A program made the position numbers and the translations under genes. A model generated the notes under the pieces. It did no database searches. It was given only the letters and a program-made list of their open reading frames with translations, and was not told the DNA's origin. From Isotricha intestinalis (lineage: Eukaryota; Ciliophora; Litostomatea; Vestibuliferida; Isotrichidae), in contig JAJJLU010004191.1 in the NCBI GenBank assembly GCA_023807065.1, positions 1 through 16,947 of the forward strand: a stretch of 16,947 bases of DNA, read 5' to 3'. This document shows positions 7,998 through 16,546 of this stretch, in pieces (the first letter of the stretch is position 1; each line of letters begins with the position of its first letter).

Positions 7998-8909
7998 ATG
8001 GATGATATGAATCAATTTTATTTTCATGGATTTTTCCGAGAAGATAATTATGACATTCCAAAAGCAGATTTATTCAAACATAATATATATGAGTTAAAAG
8101 AAGATATAGAAAGTGAAAATGAAAAAGTATTATATAAGGAAAGCAATGATGAAACATTAATTCAAAAAGAAAATATAGAAGATAATATTTCAACATCATC
8201 AGAAAAAAAAATAATAGATAAAAAAGAATTAAGAAAATTAAAAAATAAAGAAAGCGCAAGAAAATGTAGAATGAAAAAGAAAGAAGAATTTAAATATATT
8301 TTAGGAGAAAATGAAAAATTAAAAAATGAATTATGTTTTCTTAGAAAAAAATTATCAACACATCTTTGTACAGAATGTAAGCAAAAAATATTAAATTCTC
8401 AAAATGAAAATTATCAAATTTCTTCTAAAAATGATTTTCAGAATACAAATAATAAAAAATTTTTTTTAAATAAAAAAAGAAGTTGTGTGATTTTTACTGC
8501 TATAACTTTATTTTGTTGTTTCTTTCTTAATATTTCCTTTCCAATTCAAAAAAAAATCAATTTAAGAAATTTATCAAAATCATTTTATTCTATTAATAAA
8601 TATATTCAAAACAAAAATACTACTTATTCTCCTATGATTATTCAAAATGGAATTTTAATTAAAAATGGTAATGAAGAAATTGAAGGGAATATTTTTCGGA
8701 ATAAGAAATTAATTGAAATTGATTTAAAAAATTTATATCAAAATGAAGAAAAAAAAAATAGAAGAGATAAAATTTATTTAACTAATGATAAATTAAAAAA
8801 AATTAGATTATGCTTTGAATTTGAACCTTTTTGGAAAGAAATTGATAAAGAAGGAGAAAGTGGAATTGGAATGGAATTAATAAATAAAAAAATGAGTTTA
8901 TTTGAATAA
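7998..8909 (+). CDS. bZIP transcription factor with a transmembrane segment (ATF6/CREB3-like layout)
   Basis: In this 303-residue protein an acidic N-terminus (1-65, a likely activation region) is followed by a bZIP domain. The basic region (about 74-97) carries the invariant N-x7-R as N83 and R91 in NKESARKCRMKKKEEF, and a short zipper (about 98-120) has leucines in ENEKLKNELCFLRKKL. CTEC (124-127) follows. A hydrophobic helix (163-182: CVIFTAITLFCCFFLNISFP) comes next, flanked on its N side by KKRS, and then a hydrophilic C-terminal region of about 120 residues. bZIP followed by a membrane helix is the arrangement of ATF6, CREB3/OASIS and plant bZIP17/28, which sit in the ER and are released by Site-1 and Site-2 proteases. 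RNLS (190-193), eight residues past the helix, fits the Site-1 pattern R-x-(L/I/V)-x, and N178/P182 could loosen the helix. Those last points and the ER role are inference. Confidence 0.88.
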   Translation: MDDMNQFYFHGFFREDNYDIPKADLFKHNIYELKEDIESENEKVLYKESNDETLIQKENIEDNISTSSEKKIIDKKELRKLKNKESARKCRMKKKEEFKYILGENEKLKNELCFLRKKLSTHLCTECKQKILNSQNENYQISSKNDFQNTNNKKFFLNKKRSCVIFTAITLFCCFFLNISFPIQKKINLRNLSKSFYSINKYIQNKNTTYSPMIIQNGILIKNGNEEIEGNIFRNKKLIEIDLKNLYQNEEKKNRRDKIYLTNDKLKKIRLCFEFEPFWKEIDKEGESGIGMELINKKMSLFE

Positions 8910-9594
8910 ATTTAATATAAATTATTGATTAATCTTTAATATTATAATATTATTATTATTTTTATTAGTTAAATGAAATGATAATAAGTAAACAATATTA
9001 ATTCTTTTTATAAAAATTTACTTTTATTGATTATATCTTTCTTTTTGTTTAATTCTTTATAATATATTATTGATAGAAGATATTATTATCTCTTTATCAT
9101 AATTAAATATTGATATTTCAGATATTTAAAATCAATTAATTGTTGGTATATTTTTGAATTTTTTATACAAAAATATAGTATTCAGAATAAATAATATTAT
9201 TTTTATATGATTTTCATTTTACTTCTCTCAACTTTAAAAGAAAGAAATCTTTTGATTATCTTTATTATTTTTTATTTATAAAAAAGATAAATGATCTTAT
9301 GAAGAAAGATTTAAATATGTTTCTCCTTTATCTGTTATTTTTAAACTGATTTTCTTAATATTGAATTCAATTAAAAAAAACATATATAAAAAATATTTAA
9401 AATAATTAATATATTAAAATATAAATAATATAAAGAAAAAAGAATATTTTAAAATTAATCACATTATTCAAAAAAATAATTGTTCAAAAGAAAACTATAA
9501 ATCCTAAAATGAAAAAATAATCTTCCATATAATAGCAAAAATACAATAACAAAAATGAAAACTAAAAAAAATATAAAAAAAACAAATATTGACC
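8910..9594. other. Convergent intergenic region, no gene seen
   Basis: This lies between the 3' ends of the bZIP gene (plus) and the MORN gene (minus), so it should hold both 3' untranslated regions. All frames are stop-dense and the composition is near-pure A/T. I see no tRNA-like fold, repeat array or coding bias. It is the longest stretch between intact genes here without even a weak remnant. Confidence 0.5.
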
Positions 9595-10776
9595 TTACTT
9601 AATTTCAACATTATCAATTCCAATTTCTTTTTCATACCTTTGAACATTTTTACAAAATTCTTCGAATTTTAAATCTCCTTTAATTTGTTTAATATATTTT
9701 TTAATATTATCCATTTCATTAAAATCATTGATAGTTTTAACATGTTTACCTTCAAACCATTCTCCAAATTCATTTAAATTACTAGAATAAATAAATCCAA
9801 AACCATGTTGTTTTCCATTTTTCCAAAAACCTTCAAATTTTTTACCATCAGTCCAAAAAAAAATACCAAATCCATCTTTATTATTATTAACATAATTACC
9901 ATAATATCTTTTATTATCAGGCCAACAAAAAATACCATAGCCATTCATTTTATTATTATCCCATAATCCCATATATATTCTTCCATCTCTCCATTTAAAA
10001 AAACCTTCTCCTTTAATTTCATTATTATAAAAGTAACCTTCATAAATATTTCCTTCTGGAAAAAAAAATTTACCTTTCCCATTTTTAAACCCATTAACAA
10101 AATTTCCAATATAATGAGAATTATCACTATAAGTGACATCACCTATTCCATTTTGTTTATTATTATCCCAAGTACCTTTATATACTGTTCCATCTAAACC
10201 TACATATTTTCCATATCCACATGCTAAATTATTTTTAAATTCACCTTCATATATAAATCCTTCTATATTTAATAATCTTCCTCTTCCTTCCATTTTATTT
10301 TCTTTAAAAAATCCTTCATATATTGAACCATCACTTAAAAATAATTTTCCAAATCCTTCTCTTTGAAATTTTAAATTTACTGTTCCTTTATATATTGTAT
10401 TACCTGGATATAATAATCCCATTGTCTTTAATTGAGTTGATGTATTTAATAAATATGCTTCTTTTTCTTCTAATTCAAATTTTGGAAGTAAATTTTTTAA
10501 TTTTAATATTTTAGGATTATTATCTTGATTTTCTGTACTATAATTCATTGATATTTCTTTTATTTGCTTTGATAAATCTGAAAAAGAACTTGAACCATGT
10601 ATTGAATAATTATTTATATTTCTATTTAATTCTGGATTTTTCTTTCGAAATATATATCCACGATATATTGATTGAATTTTTATTATTGATTTCTTGTTTT
10701 CTTGTAGGTTTATTTTTGTGTCAGGAGATTGTGAATATGTATTACATTTACAACATGAAGATGGGGAGGAACCCAT
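9595..10776 (-). CDS. IQ-motif / MORN-repeat protein with a lipidation N-terminus
   Basis: The 393-residue protein begins MGSSPSSCCKC: glycine at 2 and serine at 6 fit N-myristoylation, and the cysteines at 8, 9 and 11 fit palmitoylation, so membrane anchoring is likely. An IQ motif (about 32-47: IKIQSIYRGYIFRKK) can bind calmodulin or centrin. Nine MORN repeats at a spacing of about 23 residues follow from Y129 to about 334 (Y/F-x-G-x-W/F ... G-x-G-x-x-x-x-x-D-G), for example YEGFFKENKMEGRGR and YMGLWDNNKMNGYGIFCW. A charged helical tail of about 60 residues closes the protein. MORN proteins in ciliates and other alveolates work at the cortex, basal bodies and membrane contacts, and some bind lipids. 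There is no PIP-kinase, SET or other catalytic domain. Both halves agree on a membrane-associated, Ca2+-linked scaffold, which is inference. Confidence 0.9.
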   Translation of the reverse strand: MGSSPSSCCKCNTYSQSPDTKINLQENKKSIIKIQSIYRGYIFRKKNPELNRNINNYSIHGSSSFSDLSKQIKEISMNYSTENQDNNPKILKLKNLLPKFELEEKEAYLLNTSTQLKTMGLLYPGNTIYKGTVNLKFQREGFGKLFLSDGSIYEGFFKENKMEGRGRLLNIEGFIYEGEFKNNLACGYGKYVGLDGTVYKGTWDNNKQNGIGDVTYSDNSHYIGNFVNGFKNGKGKFFFPEGNIYEGYFYNNEIKGEGFFKWRDGRIYMGLWDNNKMNGYGIFCWPDNKRYYGNYVNNNKDGFGIFFWTDGKKFEGFWKNGKQHGFGFIYSSNLNEFGEWFEGKHVKTINDFNEMDNIKKYIKQIKGDLKFEEFCKNVQRYEKEIGIDNVEIK

Positions 10777-11051
10777 TAAATTTTTTTTTTGTTTAGTTTT
10801 TTTTTGAAGTTTATTTATTTATAACACCGGTTTTTATTTTAAAATGGAATTTTTATTTTTTTGTTTAATATGTTTTTTATTTTTATAATATTTATTCTAT
10901 AAGTAATTAATGTATTAATATATTCTTTTTTCAAATATATATTAAACACTTATATACATTATTCAATATTAAAACTTAATTATTAAATTTGGTTTTATTA
11001 ATTTGTTTTAATAAAATAAAATAAAAACCTAAACCTTAAAACAAACTTTTT
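10777..11051. promoter_or_regulatory. Upstream region of the MORN gene
   Basis: This 275-bp AT-rich spacer lies between two minus-strand genes, so it carries the promoter of the IQ/MORN gene and the 3' end of the RBR gene. ATAACACCGG (about 10822-10831) is a small GC-richer spot in otherwise A/T DNA. No motif is recognised. Confidence 0.3.
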
Positions 11052-12524
11052 TTAAATTAACAAATCAGAACTTAAAACAAGACAAACAAACCAAGTAGTC
11101 CAAATTTTTTTAATCCAAGGAAAATAAAAAAATCCAGGAATTAAAATGAAAATGCAAATATAAATATGTTGGAAAAAGAAGAAAAGAAAAGAAACAAGAA
11201 TAATAAAACAAAAAGTTAAAACAGAAATACATGGTAAAAGAAAAATTTCATCAACATAATTCATACATCCAATACCAGCAAACTCAAAAGTTAAAAAAAA
11301 ATAGAAAAAAACATAAAGTAATTTAACCCAAATAGAATAATCATTAAAATCACGAAGAGGGTCATTTACATCAATATTATATCTATCAAAATATTTAAAC
11401 ATAATATTTCCATTAGGATTTCTCCATCTATTATTATTATTATAATTATAAATTCTATTTTGATAATTATTATTTTTGTTTTTTTCATTTTCTTGTAAAA
11501 CTTTAATAATATCTTCTTCATCTTTAGGTTTATAAAATTGTAATCCATTACATTTTCCACTAGTATAATGTCCATAAGAATATTTTCCATTACATAACCA
11601 ACACCATTGATATTTACATTCAGCACATGTCATATGATTACATCCTTCATTTTTTTCTGTCCACATTTTACAATTTGGACATTGTTTTATTATTTTTCCT
11701 TTCTTCCATATTTTAAAATCTTCTTCTTCTTTCTTTTCACATTCTTCATTTCCATGCCAATTTTTTAAACAATTAAAACAAAATTTATGACCTTTTTTAC
11801 ATATTACATATTTATTTTTTGATGTTTTTTCACCATAAGAATCACAATTTTTCACAGGGCAAAATTTCTTATTTTTATTATTTAATATTTCCATTTTAAG
11901 AGAAAATTTATTATATTTTTCCATTAATTTATTATTGTCTTTAATGATACTTTTAATAAATTCATCATTTAAATTTTCTTTACAATTAAAATTCATACAT
12001 TTAATATTACCAAAGCCTTCATCTATTTTACTTTGAAGATAACTAAACCAACAATGAGAACAATAAGTATCTTCACATTTATTATATTTAATAATATCTT
12101 TAGAATTTAAATCAAATGAATCTCCACAAATAGGACAAATAAATCCATTATAATTACTTAATTGGATTTTAGTTTCTAATAATTCATTATTACTTTTTAA
12201 TTCATTGTTTATATCTTCATTTAATTCTTCTGGAAGATAATCTGTGTGATATTCTGGTAATTTTCCACATATATAACATGTTTTTTTTTTGTGTTTGTAA
12301 TCTTTGAAAAAATTATGGTAATATATTCCTTCTTGTTCAGTCATTAAATTTATTGCTTGTTCTATACTTTGAGGCTTTAGAAATGCATATACTTTCTTTA
12401 TCATTATTGAATCATATCCCATTTCTTCTAATATTTGGAAATCTGCATTATAAGATGAATCTGTCAGTAAGGATTCACGACTGAAGTCTTTTGATGCATT
12501 TATCTCTAATAAAGAGTCATTCAT
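11052..12524 (-). CDS. RBR-type E3 ubiquitin ligase with N-terminal UBA-like domain and C-terminal membrane segments
   Basis: In this 490-residue protein a UBA-like helix bundle (about 28-62: ILEEMGYDSIMIKKVYAFL) comes first, then a CYIC pair (83-86). RING1 follows (about 130-181: CPICGDSF ... CEDTYCSHCW ... CMNFNC), then the in-between RING (about 222-262: CPVKNCDSY ... CKKGHKFCFNC ... C), then RING2 (282-311: CPNCKMWTEKNEGCNHMTC, AECKYQWCWLC). C295 in EGCNHMTC is at the position of the catalytic cysteine that takes ubiquitin as a thioester, as C431 does in Parkin, so the enzyme should be active. An Asn-rich linker is followed by about three membrane helices (about 401-420, 427-451, 453-472). 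Membrane-anchored RBR ligases such as RNF19 and RNF144 act at the ER or other membranes. The substrate is unknown. Confidence 0.94.
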   Translation of the reverse strand: MNDSLLEINASKDFSRESLLTDSSYNADFQILEEMGYDSIMIKKVYAFLKPQSIEQAINLMTEQEGIYYHNFFKDYKHKKKTCYICGKLPEYHTDYLPEELNEDINNELKSNNELLETKIQLSNYNGFICPICGDSFDLNSKDIIKYNKCEDTYCSHCWFSYLQSKIDEGFGNIKCMNFNCKENLNDEFIKSIIKDNNKLMEKYNKFSLKMEILNNKNKKFCPVKNCDSYGEKTSKNKYVICKKGHKFCFNCLKNWHGNEECEKKEEEDFKIWKKGKIIKQCPNCKMWTEKNEGCNHMTCAECKYQWCWLCNGKYSYGHYTSGKCNGLQFYKPKDEEDIIKVLQENEKNKNNNYQNRIYNYNNNNRWRNPNGNIMFKYFDRYNIDVNDPLRDFNDYSIWVKLLYVFFYFFLTFEFAGIGCMNYVDEIFLLPCISVLTFCFIILVSFLFFFFQHIYICIFILIPGFFYFPWIKKIWTTWFVCLVLSSDLLI

Positions 12525-12921
12525 TTTATTTTTCTTTTTTTTTGGTGTTATAATTTTGTTTAATTATTATATTAATTTTATTTTTTTTTATTGTTTGGAA
12601 ATTATCTCATTTTTTATTTGGGAAAAAGAATATTATTATGTTTTTATGATTAAAATGATAAAAAATTTTAAAGAATTTTTATAATTCTTTTAAGATTCTT
12701 TTTTTAAAATTTTTTCCATGAAAAGTTTGTTTAATTATTAACTCCTTTTTTAAAAAGCATATTTTCTTTCATTAATTCCTTGAATTACCGAGATGAATTA
12801 TATTTTTAAATAAAAACATAAATTTTAATTAAAGAGAAGAATTTAAAATATATAATTCTTTCTATAAAAGGAATTTGTTAAATAAAATTAAATTATTTTT
12901 ATATAATTATATTATATTTAA
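12525..12921. promoter_or_regulatory. Divergent intergenic region
   Basis: This 397-bp AT-rich region lies between the starts of the RBR ligase gene (minus) and the small membrane protein gene (plus), so it holds both promoters. It has several T-runs and A-runs and one less AT-rich spot near 12787-12796 (TACCGAGATG). No gene-like frame or recognised motif was seen. Confidence 0.35.
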
Positions 12922-13401
12922 ATGGAATCTAATGATGATTATGAAACTAAAATTGAAGATTCTCCACAAAAAAAATTTATATCTACTTTATTAAAAATTA
13001 ATAATATTATTCTTATTATTAACATATTTGGAGCTCAATTATATGGAATCAATTCAAAAATGATTTTATCTATCTATTTTCAAATGTTTTTATCACAAAC
13101 ATATTTAATTTTTATATGGAGTCAAGCAAGAGTTGATAAACAAAAAAAATATTATTATTTAATATATATTTTAAGTGTTTGTCTTTTATTTTTTATTTTC
13201 ATTTTCATCGCTGACACATTTCGATTTATAGGATTTAGACATTTTATTATTATTAATTGGATATATATTTTTGAAGGTAATTCGATTATTACTCCTATTT
13301 TAGTTATTATCTTTTTCTTTTTTAATAAAAATTTTTATGAAAATGATATAAACAATAATGATATAGAAAAAAGATTAATTGATAATAAATTAGATTCTTA
13401 A
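12922..13401 (+). CDS. Small multi-pass membrane protein of unknown function
   Basis: The 159-residue protein has a short acidic N-terminus and then about four hydrophobic helices (about 22-42, 47-67, 77-97 and 107-135, the last possibly two short ones). It ends in an Asn/Asp-rich hydrophilic tail. The loop between helices 2 and 3 is basic (QARVDKQKK) and that between 3 and 4 contains DTFRFIGFRHF. No transporter signature or enzyme motif is visible and I do not recognise the family. Its reality is supported by the open frame in very AT-rich DNA, by mixed polar loops rather than uniform low complexity, and by codon use like the neighbours. It ends in TAA and converges on the von Willebrand A gene with 117 bp between their ends. 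Confidence 0.7.
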   Translation: MESNDDYETKIEDSPQKKFISTLLKINNIILIINIFGAQLYGINSKMILSIYFQMFLSQTYLIFIWSQARVDKQKKYYYLIYILSVCLLFFIFIFIADTFRFIGFRHFIIINWIYIFEGNSIITPILVIIFFFFNKNFYENDINNNDIEKRLIDNKLDS

Positions 13402-13518
13402 ATATAATATTAATATTAGAAAGAATATTAAGAATAAAAAAGAATTTTGAATTGTGATAATTTTTTTATTTAATATAATATTTTTAGAAAAAAAATTATA
13501 TAATATACATAATTATTA

Positions 13519-15786
13519 TTAAAAATGAAAAGTGCAATTTTCACATTTTGTTGGTAAACTAATCATTCTCATATTATAATAATATAAAGAATAATTAAAA
13601 TTATTTCCACATTTTTCACAAATAGAATTAATTTGAGAATTTAATATAATTTTATTACAATTATTGCAAATTTTTTCTTTTAATGATATTGGAATTTTAC
13701 AACATTCACATAATTTTATTTCTGTAATTTTATCTTTTAAAAAAAAGTTAGAAGTAATTTCAATAGTATTTTTTTTTCTTCTAGGATTCATTAATTGTAA
13801 TTTATAACATATTTCATTACAATAATGAGAAATGAAAAATTTCATAATATTTTTATAATCATCTTTTTCATTTTTATAAAAATTAAAATTAGTTATTAAT
13901 TTATTTTTTTCATCAACTATTAAATTACTAATAAGTAAATTTCCTTCTGAAAATTGAAAAGAAAAATGAGAAAAAGCATCTAAAATATTTTTAGAAGGAA
14001 TTAAATATTCTTCAGAAGAAAAAGATAAATTATTAGAACATAAAAAATAATTTGTTGGGAAATTTACAATTGAATTATTTAATATTTCAATAATTGAAAA
14101 AGATTTAAATTTAATAAATTGTTTTAATATAGGAAATTCTTCAAAAATTCTTTTATTAAATGAATCTGCAATATAAGAACAAATAGTTGGTTTTAATAAG
14201 TAATTTTCTATAAATAAATTTATATTATTAAAATCTTTTGATTTAATTTGTTGTGGTAATAAACAATCAAAATAACAATCTCTTATAATATCTTTTGCTG
14301 CAAAATTATATTTATTTGATATTACATCTACTTCAAAGAAATCTAAAAAATGAATTTTTGATTCAAAATAATTTTTCTGATATAATACTTTATTCCAATT
14401 AATTAATAAATTTAAATTATTTGATAATTGAATAGAATAAAAATTTACATTATATTGTTTTCCACTAAAATTTTTAAAAATTTCTGAATTAAAATTAATT
14501 TGAATATTATAATTATCAATAATATTATTTTTTTCAATATCATTATTAATTTTCCCATTATTATAAATATTACTATTATCATTATTTAAACGAAGAGAAT
14601 CTAATCTATTAATAAAATCAAACATTTTTTGTTCGTTTTCATTTAAATTTAAATTTTCTATTTGAGCAATTATATTTTCTCTATTATCATCATCAATATT
14701 ATTGTTAAAATTAGAATAATATTTCTTCACAATCATTTCAATAGTTTGATTTCTAAAATTATCAATTACATCTTCAAATTTAACTTTATTATAAGTAGCA
14801 TTAGTTAAAGTTAAACTAGCAGAAAAAGCAACAAAAAAAGAGAATTTATTAACAGCATTTCCTAAATTTTCAATATGAAACATATGTTCATCAGAATAAA
14901 TATTTTTCATAATATTAAACATAATTTTAGTAGAATCATTAATTTCAATACAATAAAGAGTAATATTTTTATTTTTAAAATCCATGATTAAATTTTCAAG
15001 AATTAATCCTTTAGGATCTCCATCTTTATATTTATCATAAGTGATTTTATGATATTGATTTCCATGACAAGGAGCATCACACACTAAGACAGCATATCTT
15101 GCATTAGAAATCCAATTCATATTTAAAGCAATATTAAAAGCTCCGACAACATCTTCAGGTTCATCACCTCCTCCATAACAATCAATATTAGAAATAAATT
15201 TTTTAACATCATTAACATTATTTGTAAAATCTAATGAAACATAATGTCCTTTTAATTCATTTAAATCTGTAAAATCTCTATAACCTATAAAACTGATTCT
15301 TATTTGAGACCCTGGATTATTTTCGATTATTTCATCTATTATATTTGTTATATTTTCTTTTGCTTCTTTTAACCACATTCCCATTGAACCTGTGATATCC
15401 ATTATAAACATTATATCTAATGTTGTATCTTTAAATATCGTTCTTTCATATTCTGATAATATTGTTAAATCATTTTTTAAATGTGTTAATTTTTCATTTA
15501 AATTTTTTAATTGAATTTCTGATAATGATACTTGAAAAGAATTTTTTACTTTTAAATTCTTTACATTTGGGAACATTATTTTTTTGGAATTTTCATTTTT
15601 TTTTGATTTTGGACTTTTTAATGATGAATTTAAAGGAGAACGAGAACGAGATCTATTTGAAGAATTTTTTATTATTGGACTTATGTTTGTTATTTTTGGG
15701 AAAATATGCTTTTTATGCTTTCGAGGTGGAGTCTTTATTTCTGATATTATTGGAAATTTTTCTTCTGTCATTTTTTCTTCTTTCAT
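13519..15786 (-). CDS. von Willebrand A-domain protein (VwkA-like) with C-terminal zinc-binding tail
   Basis: The frame is open to 15810, but the first codon there is TTG. The first ATG, at 15786, has the usual A-rich context, giving 755 residues. A basic, Ser/Pro-rich N-terminus (SNRSRSRSPLNSSLKSPK) is followed by a short coiled coil and then a vWA domain (about 120-330). The MIDAS metal site is visible as MDITGSMG, with further metal-site candidates in GGGDEPEDV and VLVCDAPCHG. This version, with DxTGSMG and GGGDEPEDV, is typical of the VwkA alpha-kinase group and its relatives, but I see no alpha-kinase domain. A long middle region of unknown fold leads to a Cys-rich tail with CECC, CNNC, CEKC and CENC, probably two zinc ribbons. 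A metal-dependent protein-binding role in the cytosol is likely. The first eight codons of the longer frame are probably untranslated. Confidence 0.88.
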   Translation of the reverse strand: MKEEKMTEEKFPIISEIKTPPRKHKKHIFPKITNISPIIKNSSNRSRSRSPLNSSLKSPKSKKNENSKKIMFPNVKNLKVKNSFQVSLSEIQLKNLNEKLTHLKNDLTILSEYERTIFKDTTLDIMFIMDITGSMGMWLKEAKENITNIIDEIIENNPGSQIRISFIGYRDFTDLNELKGHYVSLDFTNNVNDVKKFISNIDCYGGGDEPEDVVGAFNIALNMNWISNARYAVLVCDAPCHGNQYHKITYDKYKDGDPKGLILENLIMDFKNKNITLYCIEINDSTKIMFNIMKNIYSDEHMFHIENLGNAVNKFSFFVAFSASLTLTNATYNKVKFEDVIDNFRNQTIEMIVKKYYSNFNNNIDDDNRENIIAQIENLNLNENEQKMFDFINRLDSLRLNNDNSNIYNNGKINNDIEKNNIIDNYNIQINFNSEIFKNFSGKQYNVNFYSIQLSNNLNLLINWNKVLYQKNYFESKIHFLDFFEVDVISNKYNFAAKDIIRDCYFDCLLPQQIKSKDFNNINLFIENYLLKPTICSYIADSFNKRIFEEFPILKQFIKFKSFSIIEILNNSIVNFPTNYFLCSNNLSFSSEEYLIPSKNILDAFSHFSFQFSEGNLLISNLIVDEKNKLITNFNFYKNEKDDYKNIMKFFISHYCNEICYKLQLMNPRRKKNTIEITSNFFLKDKITEIKLCECCKIPISLKEKICNNCNKIILNSQINSICEKCGNNFNYSLYYYNMRMISLPTKCENCTFHF

Positions 15787-16042
15787 TTTTTTTATTTTTA
15801 ATCTAGACAATTTTTAATATATTATAAATTTATTTTTTTTTTTAAGGAAAAAAATTTTTTTTTCTTTTGATATTTGGTTATAGTTTTTATTGATTTTAGA
15901 GTGAAAATATATATTATTTAATTGCTATAGTGTTTAAGGTTAGTAAAAATAAATATTATTTTAAATTATTATTTTTCTTTAATATTCATAATAGATTTAA
16001 TTAGAAATTGTTTATTAGTTATAATTCTTAAATTTTTTGTCC
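15787..16042. promoter_or_regulatory. Upstream region of the von Willebrand A gene
   Basis: This AT-rich DNA lies between the minus-strand start at 15786 and the decayed 3' part of the coiled-coil gene. It has long T-runs near 15830-15862 and no open frame of note. It should include the promoter of the von Willebrand A gene; no specific element is recognised. Confidence 0.3.
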
Positions 16043-16546
16043 TTATTTATTTTTTTTATTTAATTCTTCTTTTAATGTTTCATTTTCTTTTTATAATTGC
16101 ATAAATTCATTTTTTGCATAAGAAAAGGCAAATGAAATATTTCTAAACTTTCTTAAATCAGATACTTCATTTTCTTATTTAGAATATTTCTTATTTAATT
16201 CATTATTATTATTTTGTAATTCATAATTTTGTTTTTTTAGTTCATTAATATCACTTTTTAAATTAGAAATTTTATTATTTAGTTCAACATTTTCACTTGT
16301 TAAATTAGAAATTTTATTTTTTAGTTTTACATTTTCACTTGTTAAATTAGAAATTTTATTATTTAATTCAACATTTTCACTTGACAAATTAGAAATTTTA
16401 TTATTTAATTCAACATTTTCACTTGTCAAATTAGAAATTTTATTATTTAATTCAACATTTTCACTTGTTAATTGAACATTACTATTTTTTAATTTATTAA
16501 TATCATTTTTAATTGAAAGTAAATTAGCATTTAATCTTTCATTTGA
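16043..16546 (-). pseudogene. 5'-truncated coiled-coil repeat gene, broken by the junction and by in-frame stops
   Basis: Read from 16546 leftward, the frame is open for 123 codons: SNERLNANLLSIKNDINKL, then five copies of a 14-residue unit (SENVELNNKISNLT and variants), then NELKKQNYELQNNNNELNKK, with TAA at 16175-16177. Fourteen residues are two heptads, so this is a long parallel coiled coil. Past the stop the same frame stays protein-like (ENEVSDLRKFRNISFAF, then KENETLKEELNKKNK), broken by TAA at 16091-16093 and 16043-16045. In a standard-code genome this makes it a pseudogene. Alternatively the gene simply ends at 16175 and the rest is chance. The 5' end is missing: the frame hits a stop at 16547, exactly where base composition turns bacterial. 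The function is unknown, probably structural. Confidence 0.55.
16263..16472 (-). repeat. 42-bp tandem repeat, five copies, coding for a 14-residue coiled-coil unit
   Basis: Units begin with TTAGAAATTTTATT on the plus strand at 16263, 16305, 16347, 16389 and 16431, exactly 42 bp apart, and each ends near CATTTTCACTTG. Copies differ at only a few bases (TTAGTT or TTAATT, CTTGTT, CTTGTC or CTTGAC), and one carries KLKN instead of ELNN. The high identity points to recent expansion by slippage or unequal exchange inside the coiled-coil gene. Such arrays also make misassembly more likely. Confidence 0.93.

Noticed and set aside
9945..10796. Several short open frames on either strand across the MORN gene
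   Set aside because: They are shadows of the repetitive MORN coding sequence; only the 9595-10776 frame gives a recognisable protein.
15787..15810. Longer start for the von Willebrand A protein
   Set aside because: The extra eight codons begin with TTG; the first ATG at 15786 sits in the A-rich context shared by the other genes.
15462..15817. Plus-strand open frames opposite the N-terminus of the von Willebrand A gene
   Set aside because: They are low-complexity Phe/Leu runs produced by the Lys/Asn/Glu codons on the coding strand.
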